Positions 1 through 8,107 are shown, counted from the stretch's first letter. The stretch: DNA of 25,644 nucleotides from Chryseosolibacter sp036402115 (GCA_036402115.1 DASWTM010000206.1:1-25644), one strand, 5' to 3'. Numbers and translations are program-made. The notes: generated by a model from the letters alone, not told the origin.

Positions 1-1104
1 ATTTTGGTAGTGGTACAATTCACGATTTCGACCACCTTGATCATTGGAACGATCGTGGTGTACAATCAAATTGAGTTTGCGCAGAACAGGCCGATTGGAT
101 ATAGTAAAGATGGTCTTGTGATGGTCGGTATGTCGGATGAAATTCACAAGCATTTTGAAGCCGTTCGAAACGAGTTGATCACTGCGGGGGCCATTGTCGA
201 AATTTGTCAATCCGGTAGCCCGACAACTTCGGTTTGGAATACAAACGGTGGATTTGATTGGGAAGGCAAGGACCCAGATCAGGCGGTAGATTTTCCGAAC
301 AATGCTGTCTCTTATGATTATGGTAAAACCATAGGCTGGAAGATCAAGGAGGGACGCGATTTCTCTAAAGAATTTATTTCCGATACAGCAACTTTCATAT
401 TAAATGAATCTGCTGTGGCGTTTATCGGATTGAAAGATCCGGTCGGAAAAGTGATTCGCTGGAATGGACAGCCGTTTACGGTGATCGGTGTTGTCGAAGA
501 TCTGTTAGTGCAATCTCCGTATGCACCCGTTCGTCCTTCCATGTGGCACTTATCGCTTGAAGAGCAGAATGTTTTTTTACTAAAGCTTAATCCACAATCC
601 AGTGTGAAGGATGCGTTGGCCAAAGTGGAAACTGTATTCAAGCGATTGAACCCGGCAGCTCCTTTCGCACCAACGTTTGTTGACGAAGAGTATGCGCGCA
701 AGTTCGGAAATGAAAAACGTCTTGGCACATTGTCAACGTTTTTTGCCATCCTTGCCATTTTCATTTCCTGCCTCGGACTATTCGCCCTGGCCTCCTTTGT
801 TGCAGAACAACGCACAAAAGAAATTGGTATTCGCAAAGTGATGGGCGCGTCTGTGTCGAATCTGTGGCGGATGCTGTCGCAGGATTTTGTGATTCTTGTT
901 CTTATCTCAAGTTTGATTGCAACACCAATCGCTTACTACCTGATTTCTGACTGGCTTGATAATTATGAATATCGCACTGGTATATCCGTGTGGGTGTTTG
1001 TGGTTTCGATTCTTGGCGGGCTTGTGATAACGCTTCTTACAGTCAGTTACCAGGCAATTAAAGCTTCGTTGATGAATCCGGTAAAGAGTTTACGTAACGA
1101 ATAA
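1..1104 (+). CDS. FtsX/MacB-type ABC transporter permease, C-terminal part (5' end outside window)
   Basis: The reading frame is open from the first base, so this is the C-terminal portion of a gene that begins outside the window. What is visible is the second half of a two-module permease: a hydrophobic segment (about nt 4-70), a periplasmic MacB_PCD-like domain (about nt 100-690), then an FtsX domain with three membrane helices (about nt 730-800, 890-950, 990-1050). Between the helices sits the EQRTKEIGIRK signature (about nt 805-840), typical of this family, where the cytoplasmic loop contacts the ATPase. It ends NPVKSLRNE, a usual end for Bacteroidota members. The C-terminal half is more like the permease at 8108-10606 (which shares SEQ/AEQRTKEIGIRK and an NPV...LR end) than the one at 2163-4505. 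No ATPase gene is visible nearby, so the substrate is unknown. It is convergent with the hydrolase gene downstream, 47 bp away. Confidence 0.93.
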   Translation: MLVVVQFTISTTLIIGTIVVYNQIEFAQNRPIGYSKDGLVMVGMSDEIHKHFEAVRNELITAGAIVEICQSGSPTTSVWNTNGGFDWEGKDPDQAVDFPNNAVSYDYGKTIGWKIKEGRDFSKEFISDTATFILNESAVAFIGLKDPVGKVIRWNGQPFTVIGVVEDLLVQSPYAPVRPSMWHLSLEEQNVFLLKLNPQSSVKDALAKVETVFKRLNPAAPFAPTFVDEEYARKFGNEKRLGTLSTFFAILAIFISCLGLFALASFVAEQRTKEIGIRKVMGASVSNLWRMLSQDFVILVLISSLIATPIAYYLISDWLDNYEYRTGISVWVFVVSILGGLVITLLTVSYQAIKASLMNPVKSLRNE

Positions 1105-1151
1105 TGTGCTTGACGGAGCATGGATAATGGGATCGATTTGGTCCATGAAAC

Positions 1152-1991
1152 TCATCGGTTCTCCGTTAAAAAATCCCGGATGATCTGTACGACAGGGAAC
1201 GTTGATGTGTTTTCCTTTAGTGTTGTTATTTCACCCATGTAGTCGCCATGACCGCCCGGCAGGATAACGAGTTGTGCATTTTTGATCTTGCGGTACATCT
1301 CAACGGCATGCTCGGGTGTGAGTACATCTTTGTTTCCTGCAATAATAAGTGTGGGTGCCTGAATACTGATGATGCTCTTTTCACTGATATCTGAAAAATT
1401 CTGCATTCGTGTCACATCGCGTTCATACATGCGGTAGAGCGCGGTCTGATTCGGATTGATTTTAAGAAATGCCTGCTTGTATTCGTTGGGCATGCTCTCA
1501 AAACTTGCATTCTTCATGGCATCAAAAAATCCAGGTATAGCACCTGTCTTTTTATACATCGTGGAAGCGACCACAATCCGGTTGACAAGGTGCGCATGCC
1601 GGATAGCAAGTTGTAATGTGGTTGTTGCTCCGTTACTAAAACCAAAAATGTTAGCCTTTTCGATTTTCAAATTCTTCAATAGTGTAGCGATGTCATCGGC
1701 ATCTTGTTCAAACGTCATCGGTCGATCGATATCATCGGTGTGCCCATGAGCCTGCATCTCAACCGCGATTACTTTGTTGCTTTTCGCGAGCGCGGGTAGC
1801 ACTCGGCCAAAGGTTGTACCTATGGTTGAGCCGCCCCCGTGAATCAAAACAAGGGGAAAACCTTCTCCATGAATCTCATAATACATTTTTAGCCCGTTGA
1901 TGCTTGCATACCTGCCTAGCAGTTGTGCTGGTGATTGAACTGATGACAACATAAAGGTGATAATGGTGGGTACCGTGAAAACTAGTTTCAT
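1152..1991 (-). CDS. Secreted alpha/beta-fold hydrolase
   Basis: A 279-residue alpha/beta hydrolase with an N-terminal hydrophobic signal sequence (residues 1-23, probable cleavage after SPAQ or nearby). The catalytic set is complete: an HGGG oxyanion-hole motif at residues 51-54, the nucleophile elbow GFSNGA with Ser119, an acid at Asp222 in GNKDVLTPEH, and the base His248 in PGGHGDY. The core between residues 35 and 275 matches the usual length for single-domain esterase or haloperoxidase-like hydrolases, with a small cap around residues 145-200. The substrate cannot be told from sequence; an esterase or lactonase role in the periplasm is an inference. It stands alone, convergent with the truncated permease and divergent from the next permease. 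The ATG start places the signal peptide at the very N-terminus, which supports this start. Confidence 0.9.
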   Translation of the reverse strand: MKLVFTVPTIITFMLSSVQSPAQLLGRYASINGLKMYYEIHGEGFPLVLIHGGGSTIGTTFGRVLPALAKSNKVIAVEMQAHGHTDDIDRPMTFEQDADDIATLLKNLKIEKANIFGFSNGATTTLQLAIRHAHLVNRIVVASTMYKKTGAIPGFFDAMKNASFESMPNEYKQAFLKINPNQTALYRMYERDVTRMQNFSDISEKSIISIQAPTLIIAGNKDVLTPEHAVEMYRKIKNAQLVILPGGHGDYMGEITTLKENTSTFPVVQIIRDFLTENR

Positions 1992-2031
1992 CCCCTAAAT
2001 ATAGGATAAAGGCAGCGTTATCGAGCTGTTA

Positions 2032-2100
2032 CGGGCAGCGAATGCCCGCAATCAATCGCATTAATCCTGTCACTTTTCGGTTTACAGGGCCTTTTCGGCC
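2032..2100. other. Two small dyads in a divergent intergenic region
   Basis: The 171 bp between the hydrolase start (1991) and the permease start (2163) contains CGGGCA-GCGAA-TGCCCG (2032-2048) and GGCC-TTTTC-GGCC (2088-2100). Neither is followed by a clear T-run, so they are not convincing intrinsic terminators. Both genes must be transcribed outward from here, so the dyads could be operator or leader structures. No clear Bacteroidota -33/-7 promoter pair was found. Confidence 0.25.
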
Positions 2101-2162
2101 GCAATTGTTTGATCGTGTCATTATACCTTTATCTGATTGATCCCATCATAAAACATGCCCTT

Positions 2163-4505
2163 ATGCTTCGTTCAATTCTTGCTGTTACGGTTCGAAAGAT
2201 TTTTAGAAACCCGGCCTACTCATTAATTACAACCTTCGGCTTAACGGTAGGGTTGACAAGCGCCATTCTTGTCTTCCTCTGGGCGAAATATGAGTTGACC
2301 TACGATCACTATGATTCCGATAACGCGCGCATTTACACTGTGCTGATGAATGAGATGGTAGAAGGATCAGTCGATACCTATGATGAGACTCCGGTACCAC
2401 TTTTCGAAGAATTGTCAACGGGTATTCCTGAAGTTGAAGCAGTGACCAGGTTTGACAATACGCGAGCGCAGTTGAAAGTTGCAACGACCGAGGTGATCAG
2501 GTATGGAGTTTATGCTGATACCGGATATTTTAGGGTTTTCAAGCCCGAGATTGTAGCCGGCAATGTTCAGCAGCCTCTCCCTGACAATCATTCCATTGTT
2601 ATCTCGGAAAGTCTTTCACGGGTTCTATTTGCGGATGAAAATGCCCTTGGGAAAACAGTGACCGTTGCGCTCAATCGCGATTACACTGTATCTGCTGTTT
2701 ATCGTGATTTTCCCGTGAACAGTACGTTAAATTACTACTCGTTTGTGCTTCCATACAATGCCAAAGTTCGAAACGCGGATGAGTGGAACAACCATATTAT
2801 TAAGCTGCAAGACACTCATTCGAAAGAAGTTGTCGAAAAAAAGATAGATGCAGCCGTGCACACCTTTATGGGAAACGACAAGACGCACACGCTATTGTTT
2901 CCACTGACGGACTGGCGTCTCTATTGGAATTTTGAAAATGGCAAACAATCCGGTGGCCGAATTGTGTACTTGGTGATTTTCATGGCCACGGCATTTTTTA
3001 TTTTGTTGATGGCGTGTGTCAATTACATGAATATGGCTACAGCAACTGCGGCACAGCGCGCGAAGGAGGTCGGAGTCCGTAAGATGACGGGCGCGACACA
3101 ACGCAGTATGGTATTTCATTTTTTTCTGGAAAGTTTCCTTATCACGATGCTTGCCGGACTCCTTTCGCTGATAGGTGTTTATTTAACGAAGCCGTTGTTT
3201 GAACAACTCACGGGCGTGCAACTCGGTTTTTCTCTTTTCGATCCAACCGTGCTGATGACAGTAGCAGGCGTGAGTTTTCTTACTGCCTTCATCGCTGGAA
3301 GTTATCCCGCATTCTTGCTGGCACGAATTAAGCCCGTGGTAACCTTGAAGGGAAATGTGAGCACTTCACTAACCGGAGCGGGCCTTCGCAAAGCACTTGT
3401 TGTATTTCAGTTTGCATTGTCTGTTATCTTGATTTTTTGTGCACTGGTGATGCAGCGGCAAACGGAATTTCTGTTGAAGAAAGACCTTGGCTTTGATAAA
3501 AATAATGTGATCAATGTATGGGTCAGGCAGGATCCAAATTTGCCGTTGCCAGCGTTCAAGTCTGAAATCGTTCAGCATGCTTCAGTTGTTGCAGCTGGCT
3601 ATGGCGGGGGCAGTCCGATGGAAATTAATGGGAACGCTGAAGTTACATGGCAAGGAAAGAACGATCCGGAACCTATGCTCTTAAACGGAGTGTCGGCCGA
3701 CCACGACATGCTGCAAACACTAAAGTTTGAATTCATTGCGGGCCGAAACTTTTCACCAGCGTTTGCATCAGACTCGTCTGCATTCATCATCACTGAAAGT
3801 GCTGCGCGAAAAATGGGCTTTAAGGATCCGATTGGTCAAGCGGTAACGTATTCGATGTTCGGAAAAAAGGAAGGAACCATCATTGGCGTAATTCGCGATT
3901 TTCAGAACGAAGATATTCATGCGCCTATGGATCCTGTGATCTTCCAGATGACATCGACTGCATACATGAGTAACCTGTTCATCCGGTACCAGGATGGGCG
4001 GTTGGATGAGGCACTGGCACATATCAAATCCGTATTCTCAAAATTTCAACCGGGTGTCGCACTCGACTACACTTTTCTCGATGGTGACTATCAAAACCAA
4101 TTTTTCAGAGAGCGTTTGCTTGGCAATCTATCCAAGTGGTCAACGGTTATCGCGATCAGCATCGCTGCGTTAGGCCTCCTAGGGCTCACAATGTTCACTA
4201 CCCAACGAAGGAAAAAGGAGATTGGTGTACGCAAAGTATTGGGTGCAACGGTTGCGCAGATAGTAATGTTGTTGTGGCGCGACTTCCTTCGTCCTGTTTT
4301 TATTTCGTTTGTCGTTGCTTTTCCAATCGCTTATCTGCTCGCAGAGAAATTTCTCGAGAGCTACCCATTTCGCATCTCGGTTTCAGCAACGCTCTTTCTG
4401 AGTGTAGCTGCGCTCATGACAGCGTTTGTCTTGATTACTGTGTCCTTTCAGTCGGTCAGGGCTGCACTACATCGGCCAGGCGAAACCTTGCGCAACTCGG
4501 AATAA
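2163..4505 (+). CDS. FtsX/MacB-type ABC transporter permease
   Basis: A 780-residue permease with the full duplicated layout: an N-terminal helix (about 21-42), a periplasmic MacB_PCD-like domain (about 45-260), three helices (266-288, 318-342, 364-386), a linking helix (409-430), a second periplasmic domain (about 440-650), and a final FtsX module with helices near 658-680, 709-727 and 741-763. The coupling-loop signature occurs twice, as KEVGVRK (301-307) and KEIGVRK (685-691). The ATG at 2163 was chosen over the upstream TTG (2109) because MLRSILAVTVRKIFRNPAYS is the usual N-terminus of this family. Family members work with a LolD/MacB-like ATPase, in lipoprotein or peptide export or as mechanotransmission pumps; none is encoded here. 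It is convergent with the OmpA-domain gene, 9 bp apart, with no terminator visible between them. Confidence 0.95.
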   Translation: MLRSILAVTVRKIFRNPAYSLITTFGLTVGLTSAILVFLWAKYELTYDHYDSDNARIYTVLMNEMVEGSVDTYDETPVPLFEELSTGIPEVEAVTRFDNTRAQLKVATTEVIRYGVYADTGYFRVFKPEIVAGNVQQPLPDNHSIVISESLSRVLFADENALGKTVTVALNRDYTVSAVYRDFPVNSTLNYYSFVLPYNAKVRNADEWNNHIIKLQDTHSKEVVEKKIDAAVHTFMGNDKTHTLLFPLTDWRLYWNFENGKQSGGRIVYLVIFMATAFFILLMACVNYMNMATATAAQRAKEVGVRKMTGATQRSMVFHFFLESFLITMLAGLLSLIGVYLTKPLFEQLTGVQLGFSLFDPTVLMTVAGVSFLTAFIAGSYPAFLLARIKPVVTLKGNVSTSLTGAGLRKALVVFQFALSVILIFCALVMQRQTEFLLKKDLGFDKNNVINVWVRQDPNLPLPAFKSEIVQHASVVAAGYGGGSPMEINGNAEVTWQGKNDPEPMLLNGVSADHDMLQTLKFEFIAGRNFSPAFASDSSAFIITESAARKMGFKDPIGQAVTYSMFGKKEGTIIGVIRDFQNEDIHAPMDPVIFQMTSTAYMSNLFIRYQDGRLDEALAHIKSVFSKFQPGVALDYTFLDGDYQNQFFRERLLGNLSKWSTVIAISIAALGLLGLTMFTTQRRKKEIGVRKVLGATVAQIVMLLWRDFLRPVFISFVVAFPIAYLLAEKFLESYPFRISVSATLFLSVAALMTAFVLITVSFQSVRAALHRPGETLRNSE

Positions 4506-4514
4506 CAACCGCTG

Positions 4515-5204
4515 TTAACGCGATGCAATATCAACAACCCGGAATTCCACGCGCCTGTTCTTTGCCTTGGCTGCTTTTGTAATGCCTGTGTCAATTGGTT
4601 TTGTTTCACCGTATCCGCGAGCGATGAGCCGTGATGAATCGATTCCCTGCTTGACAAGGTAATCAACAATGGACTGCGCTCGGCCTTGTGACAACATCAG
4701 ATTGTAGTCTTCGGCCCCCTCATCGTCTGTGTGGCCGGCAATTTCAAATGTAATTCCGGGGTTCGCCTTGAAGAAGTTTACGATCATATCAAGTGATGTG
4801 TACGAGTCGGGTTTCAGCGTGGTGGTGCCGAAGTGGAAATAGATATTTTTCAGTTCCACGGTCAACCCGACCTCGATTGGTGTTAACAAGTAATCGCGTT
4901 CGATATGCTTACGGTGTTCATCGGTGACCCAGAGCGTATCATGATGATGAAGATATCCTTGCGCTTTAATCTCGATTATATACCAACCTCTCTTGGTAAG
5001 ATTCTCAGAGAAGTTGCCATCATGCGTGAGCTGAACATCATCGAGCACGAAGTCGTTATCAAAATACACATCCAGTTCGGCATCCACGGGCTGGTGAGTT
5101 TTTGCGTCTGCGATCTTGCCATGAAACTTGATAGCCTCGGGCGAAGGTTGGGCGAGAAGCAATAATGGGGATAGGGAAAGACTAAGAAGAATTCCTGCTT
5201 TCAT
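4515..5204 (-). CDS. OmpA-domain outer-membrane/periplasmic protein
   Basis: A 229-residue secreted protein. The signal peptide covers residues 1-18 (hydrophobic LLSLSLSPLLLLAQ). A beta-rich region at about 25-110, starting FHGKIADAKTHQPVDAEL, resembles the carboxypeptidase-regulatory-like/transthyretin fold seen at the start of many Bacteroidota OmpA proteins. Residues 115-226 are a complete OmpA C-terminal domain: IYFHFGTTTL, GHTDDEG, LSQGRAQ, ARGYGETKPI and NRRVEFRV. Asp160 and Arg175 have the same 15-residue spacing as the pair that binds the diaminopimelate of peptidoglycan in characterised OmpA domains. The likely role is a link between envelope and peptidoglycan. There is no beta-barrel and no lipobox cysteine, so it may be periplasmic or anchored through partners. 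It is a single gene, convergent with the permease. Confidence 0.93.
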   Translation of the reverse strand: MKAGILLSLSLSPLLLLAQPSPEAIKFHGKIADAKTHQPVDAELDVYFDNDFVLDDVQLTHDGNFSENLTKRGWYIIEIKAQGYLHHHDTLWVTDEHRKHIERDYLLTPIEVGLTVELKNIYFHFGTTTLKPDSYTSLDMIVNFFKANPGITFEIAGHTDDEGAEDYNLMLSQGRAQSIVDYLVKQGIDSSRLIARGYGETKPIDTGITKAAKAKNRRVEFRVVDIASR

Positions 5205-5389
5205 ATGTGGGTTGTTGGTACAGTAAATTTATCCGTGAACCCAATCATTTGACATTCACTTTAACTCGATATACGGCCGCTTGGCGAAATGGAAAATTTC
5301 AGTGGAAATGCTGGGAAAATATGTCCTGGTCTGTCTGCATGACTATAAGGACTCGTTACTTAAAGTGATTGTTGAAGGTAGTCGCTGCC

Positions 5390-6376
5390 TTACGCTTTTT
5401 GCCAGTTGCGGAAAGCCTTATTAAAAGTGCTGGAATCGGAATAGCCCAGCAACGTTGCCAGTTGAGATTTGTTTGTTTTGCCAATCTTGATCAGTCCCGC
5501 TGCAAGTTCTTTGCGGAGGTCGTTGCAGATGGCGCGATAGGTAGTATTTTCTTCCGACAGCTTTCGCTGCAGGGTGCGTGTCGTCATGAACAACGAAGAT
5601 GCAACGATGTCGATATGCGTGATTTGTCCATGAAAGGTTGAAAGGAGAAGGTGCCGTATTCTGCTTGTTACCGTCTTTCGTGAATCAAGTTGTTTTTGTT
5701 TGTCGCGAAGCAATGCTTCGAATGCAAGAAGGAGGCCCTGATCGTAATTCAGGAGCGGAACATTCAGATCGCTTTTTTGAAATACAAAACAATTCATCGG
5801 CCTGTTAAAAAGCACAGGGCCATGAACAACTTTTTGATATTCCTCTTCGAATCTCCTGGAGTATTTTAATTCGGTTTGTCGCGGATAAACCTTTCGAACA
5901 CTGACCTCGTGCAAGCTGGTCAGCCATCCTGCAATACTCATATCAACAGCCTGTCGTGCACTTTCAAGATTTGATTCCTCCCACAAGGCATGCGGTGTCA
6001 TTTCAAAAATTGCATCCTTGCCTTGCACGTCAAGGCGATACCGGAAGACGCCAGTAAGGGTATCGTTGTATTTGGATACGGCATCGAATGCTTCGCCTAC
6101 GGTGCGACAACTGCCGGCAAGCATTCCTAACATTCCGAAGGCGTTAAATTTGTCCGGCTTCGCACCCATGTGCAATCCGAGGCAGGGATCTCCGGTAAGA
6201 AGTAAAGCCTGACTCCAAAAGTCGTGTTCCTCTCCGGGGTGAAAAGGCAAGTGACCTTCGCCATCCGATAACATTTCCGGAGTGAGGTTGAGGCGCTTGC
6301 ACAACTCGCGGAAATCCGCTCCAAACTCAGTCGCCTTATAAATATGATGACGTAGGATTGAGATCTGGCTATACAT
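5390..6376 (-). CDS. AraC-family transcriptional regulator (Arabinose_bd type), slightly short C-terminus
   Basis: A 328-residue regulator. Residues about 15-205 match the AraC-type 'arabinose-binding' sensory domain of the OruR/ArgR-like group (for example AFGMLGMLAGSCRTVGEAF and the region around VVHGPVLFNRP). Residues about 235-328 form the paired helix-turn-helix domain, with the first recognition helix near TRTLQRKLSEENTTY and the second at LATLLGYSDSSTFNKAFRNW. The protein stops at NWQKA, just inside the usual AraC signature. In the same frame after the TAA (5390-5392) the DNA reads GSDYLQQSL before a second TAA (5360-5362), which resembles the normal family ending (W-x-G-x-x-P-x-x-Y). 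The truncation is discussed as a finding. It is divergent from the cytochrome c gene with an 87 bp shared promoter region, so it may control that gene. Confidence 0.92.
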   Translation of the reverse strand: MYSQISILRHHIYKATEFGADFRELCKRLNLTPEMLSDGEGHLPFHPGEEHDFWSQALLLTGDPCLGLHMGAKPDKFNAFGMLGMLAGSCRTVGEAFDAVSKYNDTLTGVFRYRLDVQGKDAIFEMTPHALWEESNLESARQAVDMSIAGWLTSLHEVSVRKVYPRQTELKYSRRFEEEYQKVVHGPVLFNRPMNCFVFQKSDLNVPLLNYDQGLLLAFEALLRDKQKQLDSRKTVTSRIRHLLLSTFHGQITHIDIVASSLFMTTRTLQRKLSEENTTYRAICNDLRKELAAGLIKIGKTNKSQLATLLGYSDSSTFNKAFRNWQKA

Positions 6377-6423
6377 TTTGGCGTAATGGGGTCAAGTTTG
6401 TCGTATTCTACCTGATTTCGAGA

Positions 6424-6433
6424 GTATTAATAC
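6424..6433. promoter_or_regulatory. Palindrome in the divergent AraC-regulator/cytochrome c promoter region
   Basis: A perfect 10 bp palindrome, GTATTAATAC, lies 31 bp upstream of the cytochrome c start and 48 bp upstream of the regulator start. Its position suits an operator or a promoter element shared by both genes. AraC proteins usually bind longer direct repeats, so binding by the neighbouring regulator is only a guess. Confidence 0.25.
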
Positions 6434-6463
6434 GGCCAATTTTGGGCATTAGTTTTAAAACAA

Positions 6464-7420
6464 ATGAAAAAAACGCTCAAAGTAGTAGGAGTCATCCTCG
6501 GAATCGTCCTCGTGTTCCTGGTTTATGTGCAATTCACGTTTAAACAAAAATTTGAAGTGCCCGTCACCGGTATCAAAGCCTCAACGGATTCGACCATCGT
6601 TGCGCATGGAAAATATCTTGTCTTGGGAGCTTCGCATTGTTATGCCTGCCATACCAATGATTCACTGCGTGCTTTAAAGTTGAAAGAGCCGTTGATGGGA
6701 GGAAACGTGTATGAAACTCCTTTCGGGAGCTTTAACATTCCTAACATTACGATGGATAAGGAGACCGGTATTGGGAATTTTTCTGATGAACAATTAGCGC
6801 GCGCCATTCGCTACAACGTCAACCACGATGATTTCGCTATGGCGGGGTTTATGTCGTACAACAATATGAGTGATGAAGATATCACTGCCATTATTTCTTA
6901 CCTCAGAACAACCGCTCCCGTCACAAATCACGTTCCCGATCACGACTTGAATATTCTCGGGAAGCTCATCGTGCGATTTCTGGTGAAACCACACCGCGAA
7001 GCGCAGCCAAGTAAAATAACACCGGATACCACCGCTGAATATGGAAAGTACTTCGCGTATACCGTAGGTCAATGCAACAGCTGTCACACGAAACGTGATA
7101 AAATTGGCAGGTTCGTTGGCGAGCCGTTCGCAGGCGGATTTGAGTGGGATTTGCCGGACGGAAAATACACATCGCCAAATTTAACACCACACGATACCAC
7201 TGGCAGAATTGCACACTGGAGCGAAGACGTCTTCATTCAGCGTTTTCGCACTGGCCGTGTCCTGGAGGGAAGTCCAATGCCTTGGGAAGGCTATGAAAAT
7301 ATTAGTGAGCGCGATCTGAAAGCATTGTATCGATACTTTAACAGCCTGGAGCCAGTGAAGAGCACAGCCACAGTCACGTACCAGCCAAAAAATACCGCTT
7401 CGGCTACCGCGTTAAAATGA
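6464..7420 (+). CDS. Membrane-anchored di-heme cytochrome c
   Basis: A 318-residue protein with an N-terminal signal anchor (about residues 6-24) and two cytochrome c domains. Haem-binding motifs are CYACH (59-63) and CNSCH (204-208). Likely distal haem ligands are Met130 (AGFMSYNNMSDEDI) and Met272 (GSPMPWEGYENISERDL). Both domains have the long form of the cytochrome subunits that accept electrons from membrane alcohol or aldehyde dehydrogenases, including conserved GNVYETPFGSFNIPNIT and DGKYTSPNLTPH segments. No dehydrogenase or oxidase subunit is encoded in the window, so its electron donor is unknown. The ATG start gives a positively charged MKKTLK before the anchor. The stop codon TGA (7418-7420) lies inside the left arm of an inverted-repeat element. 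The gene is divergent from the AraC-type regulator. Confidence 0.94.
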   Translation: MKKTLKVVGVILGIVLVFLVYVQFTFKQKFEVPVTGIKASTDSTIVAHGKYLVLGASHCYACHTNDSLRALKLKEPLMGGNVYETPFGSFNIPNITMDKETGIGNFSDEQLARAIRYNVNHDDFAMAGFMSYNNMSDEDITAIISYLRTTAPVTNHVPDHDLNILGKLIVRFLVKPHREAQPSKITPDTTAEYGKYFAYTVGQCNSCHTKRDKIGRFVGEPFAGGFEWDLPDGKYTSPNLTPHDTTGRIAHWSEDVFIQRFRTGRVLEGSPMPWEGYENISERDLKALYRYFNSLEPVKSTATVTYQPKNTASATALK

Positions 7421-7586
7421 TCAATGATCAAGTATCAAATCTCAAAGCCTGAACCTGAAATGCAGACCTTGACCTTCGGGATGAAGCAATGCGTTGCAGT
7501 ACGCAACTCGATTTGGTATTTGATTATTGGTTATAAAAACTTACCAGATAATCGTTTCCATGTTTGAATTTTGATCATTGATCATT
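7416..7586. repeat. 171 bp inverted-repeat element with 16 bp perfect arms
   Basis: The left arm AATGATCAATGATCAA (7416-7431) is repeated exactly in reverse complement at 7571-7586. After three mismatches the match resumes for TCAAA (7435-7439 against 7563-7567), so each arm is about 24 bp. Each arm is itself two copies of the 7-mer TGATCAA. The 139 bp between the perfect arms have no credible gene and contain a small dyad, TGCGT-TGCAGT-ACGCA. No target-site duplication is visible at the ends. The left arm overlaps the stop codon of the cytochrome c gene. It could be a MITE-like or REP-like repeat, or a transcript-end hairpin. Confidence 0.65.
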
Positions 7587-7646
7587 GGAATTTTCACCCT
7601 TTTGGTGGCTACGAATTTGTCTCTATCAAATTCTTGAGTAAGTATC

Positions 7647-7895
7647 CTACGAGTACTTTTTTCGGTTCCACGCCTGGGCCTTAATGCGCTTCGCAGACTG
7701 ACTGCGGGCGCTTTTTACTTTTGTGGCTTTGCGTTGCTTGCTGCGATTAATCGATTGAGGCTTTGCCGGAGTCTGCCCATAATAAGCTTTCGCAGAGGAC
7801 GTCTTGTCTGCACGTTTTCGCTGGGCAGATGCATCCGTGGTGGTTCCCGCAATGAAAATCATCGCGATAAGAAGGATCTTGAGAAACGTTTTCAT
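7647..7895 (-). CDS. Small, very basic secreted protein of unknown function
   Basis: An 82-residue protein starting at the ATG at 7893-7895. An upstream frame extension to 7934 exists but would put residues before an otherwise ideal signal peptide (MKTFLKILLIAMIFIAG, predicted cleavage after DASA, residue 24). The mature 58 residues contain about 19 Lys/Arg and a single acidic residue, with no Cys. It has low complexity in K, R, S, A and Q and ends NRKKYS. I recognise no domain. A protein of this composition could bind polyanions such as DNA, lipopolysaccharide or extracellular polysaccharide, but that is inference. It is divergent from the permease at 8108 with a 212 bp region between. A start at 7934 is less likely. 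Confidence 0.7.
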   Translation of the reverse strand: MKTFLKILLIAMIFIAGTTTDASAQRKRADKTSSAKAYYGQTPAKPQSINRSKQRKATKVKSARSQSAKRIKAQAWNRKKYS

Positions 7896-7993
7896 ACAAC
7901 TACTTTTCAAGCAGGCGTAACAAAAACGTGCCACCTGTTTTCAGCATCGGCAAAACTTGCCCCCGCAGATGACGTCAGAAGAGGATGCAAACC

Positions 7994-8033
7994 TGTAACA
8001 AATTGTAACAAGTTTGAAACAAGTTGTAAAACC
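7994..8033. promoter_or_regulatory. Roughly 10 bp phased direct repeat upstream of a permease
   Basis: Four consecutive related units are present: TGTAACAAAT (7994-8003), TGTAACAAGT (8004-8013), TTGAAACAAGT (8014-8024) and TGTAAAACC (8025-8033). The period of 10-11 bp is one helical turn, so proteins binding the units would sit on one face of the DNA. The array lies 75-114 bp before the permease ATG and about 100-140 bp before the divergent small-protein gene. The same spacer contains the palindrome TGACGTCA (7970-7977). An operator array or curved-DNA element is inferred. Confidence 0.4.
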
Positions 8034-8107
8034 TATACTAAGCATATACCTCAAGTCGTTCTTTCTTTCGTACTTCCACAAGGGAAGTTCTTAAAACCCC
8101 TCGACCC

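Noticed and set aside
318..836. Minus-strand open frame of 172 residues inside the first permease
   Set aside because: Antisense shadow of a clear FtsX permease coding region.
4136..4582. Plus-strand open frame of 148 residues across the permease and OmpA gene ends
   Set aside because: Out-of-frame shadow of the permease; Cys- and Arg-rich translation with no domain.
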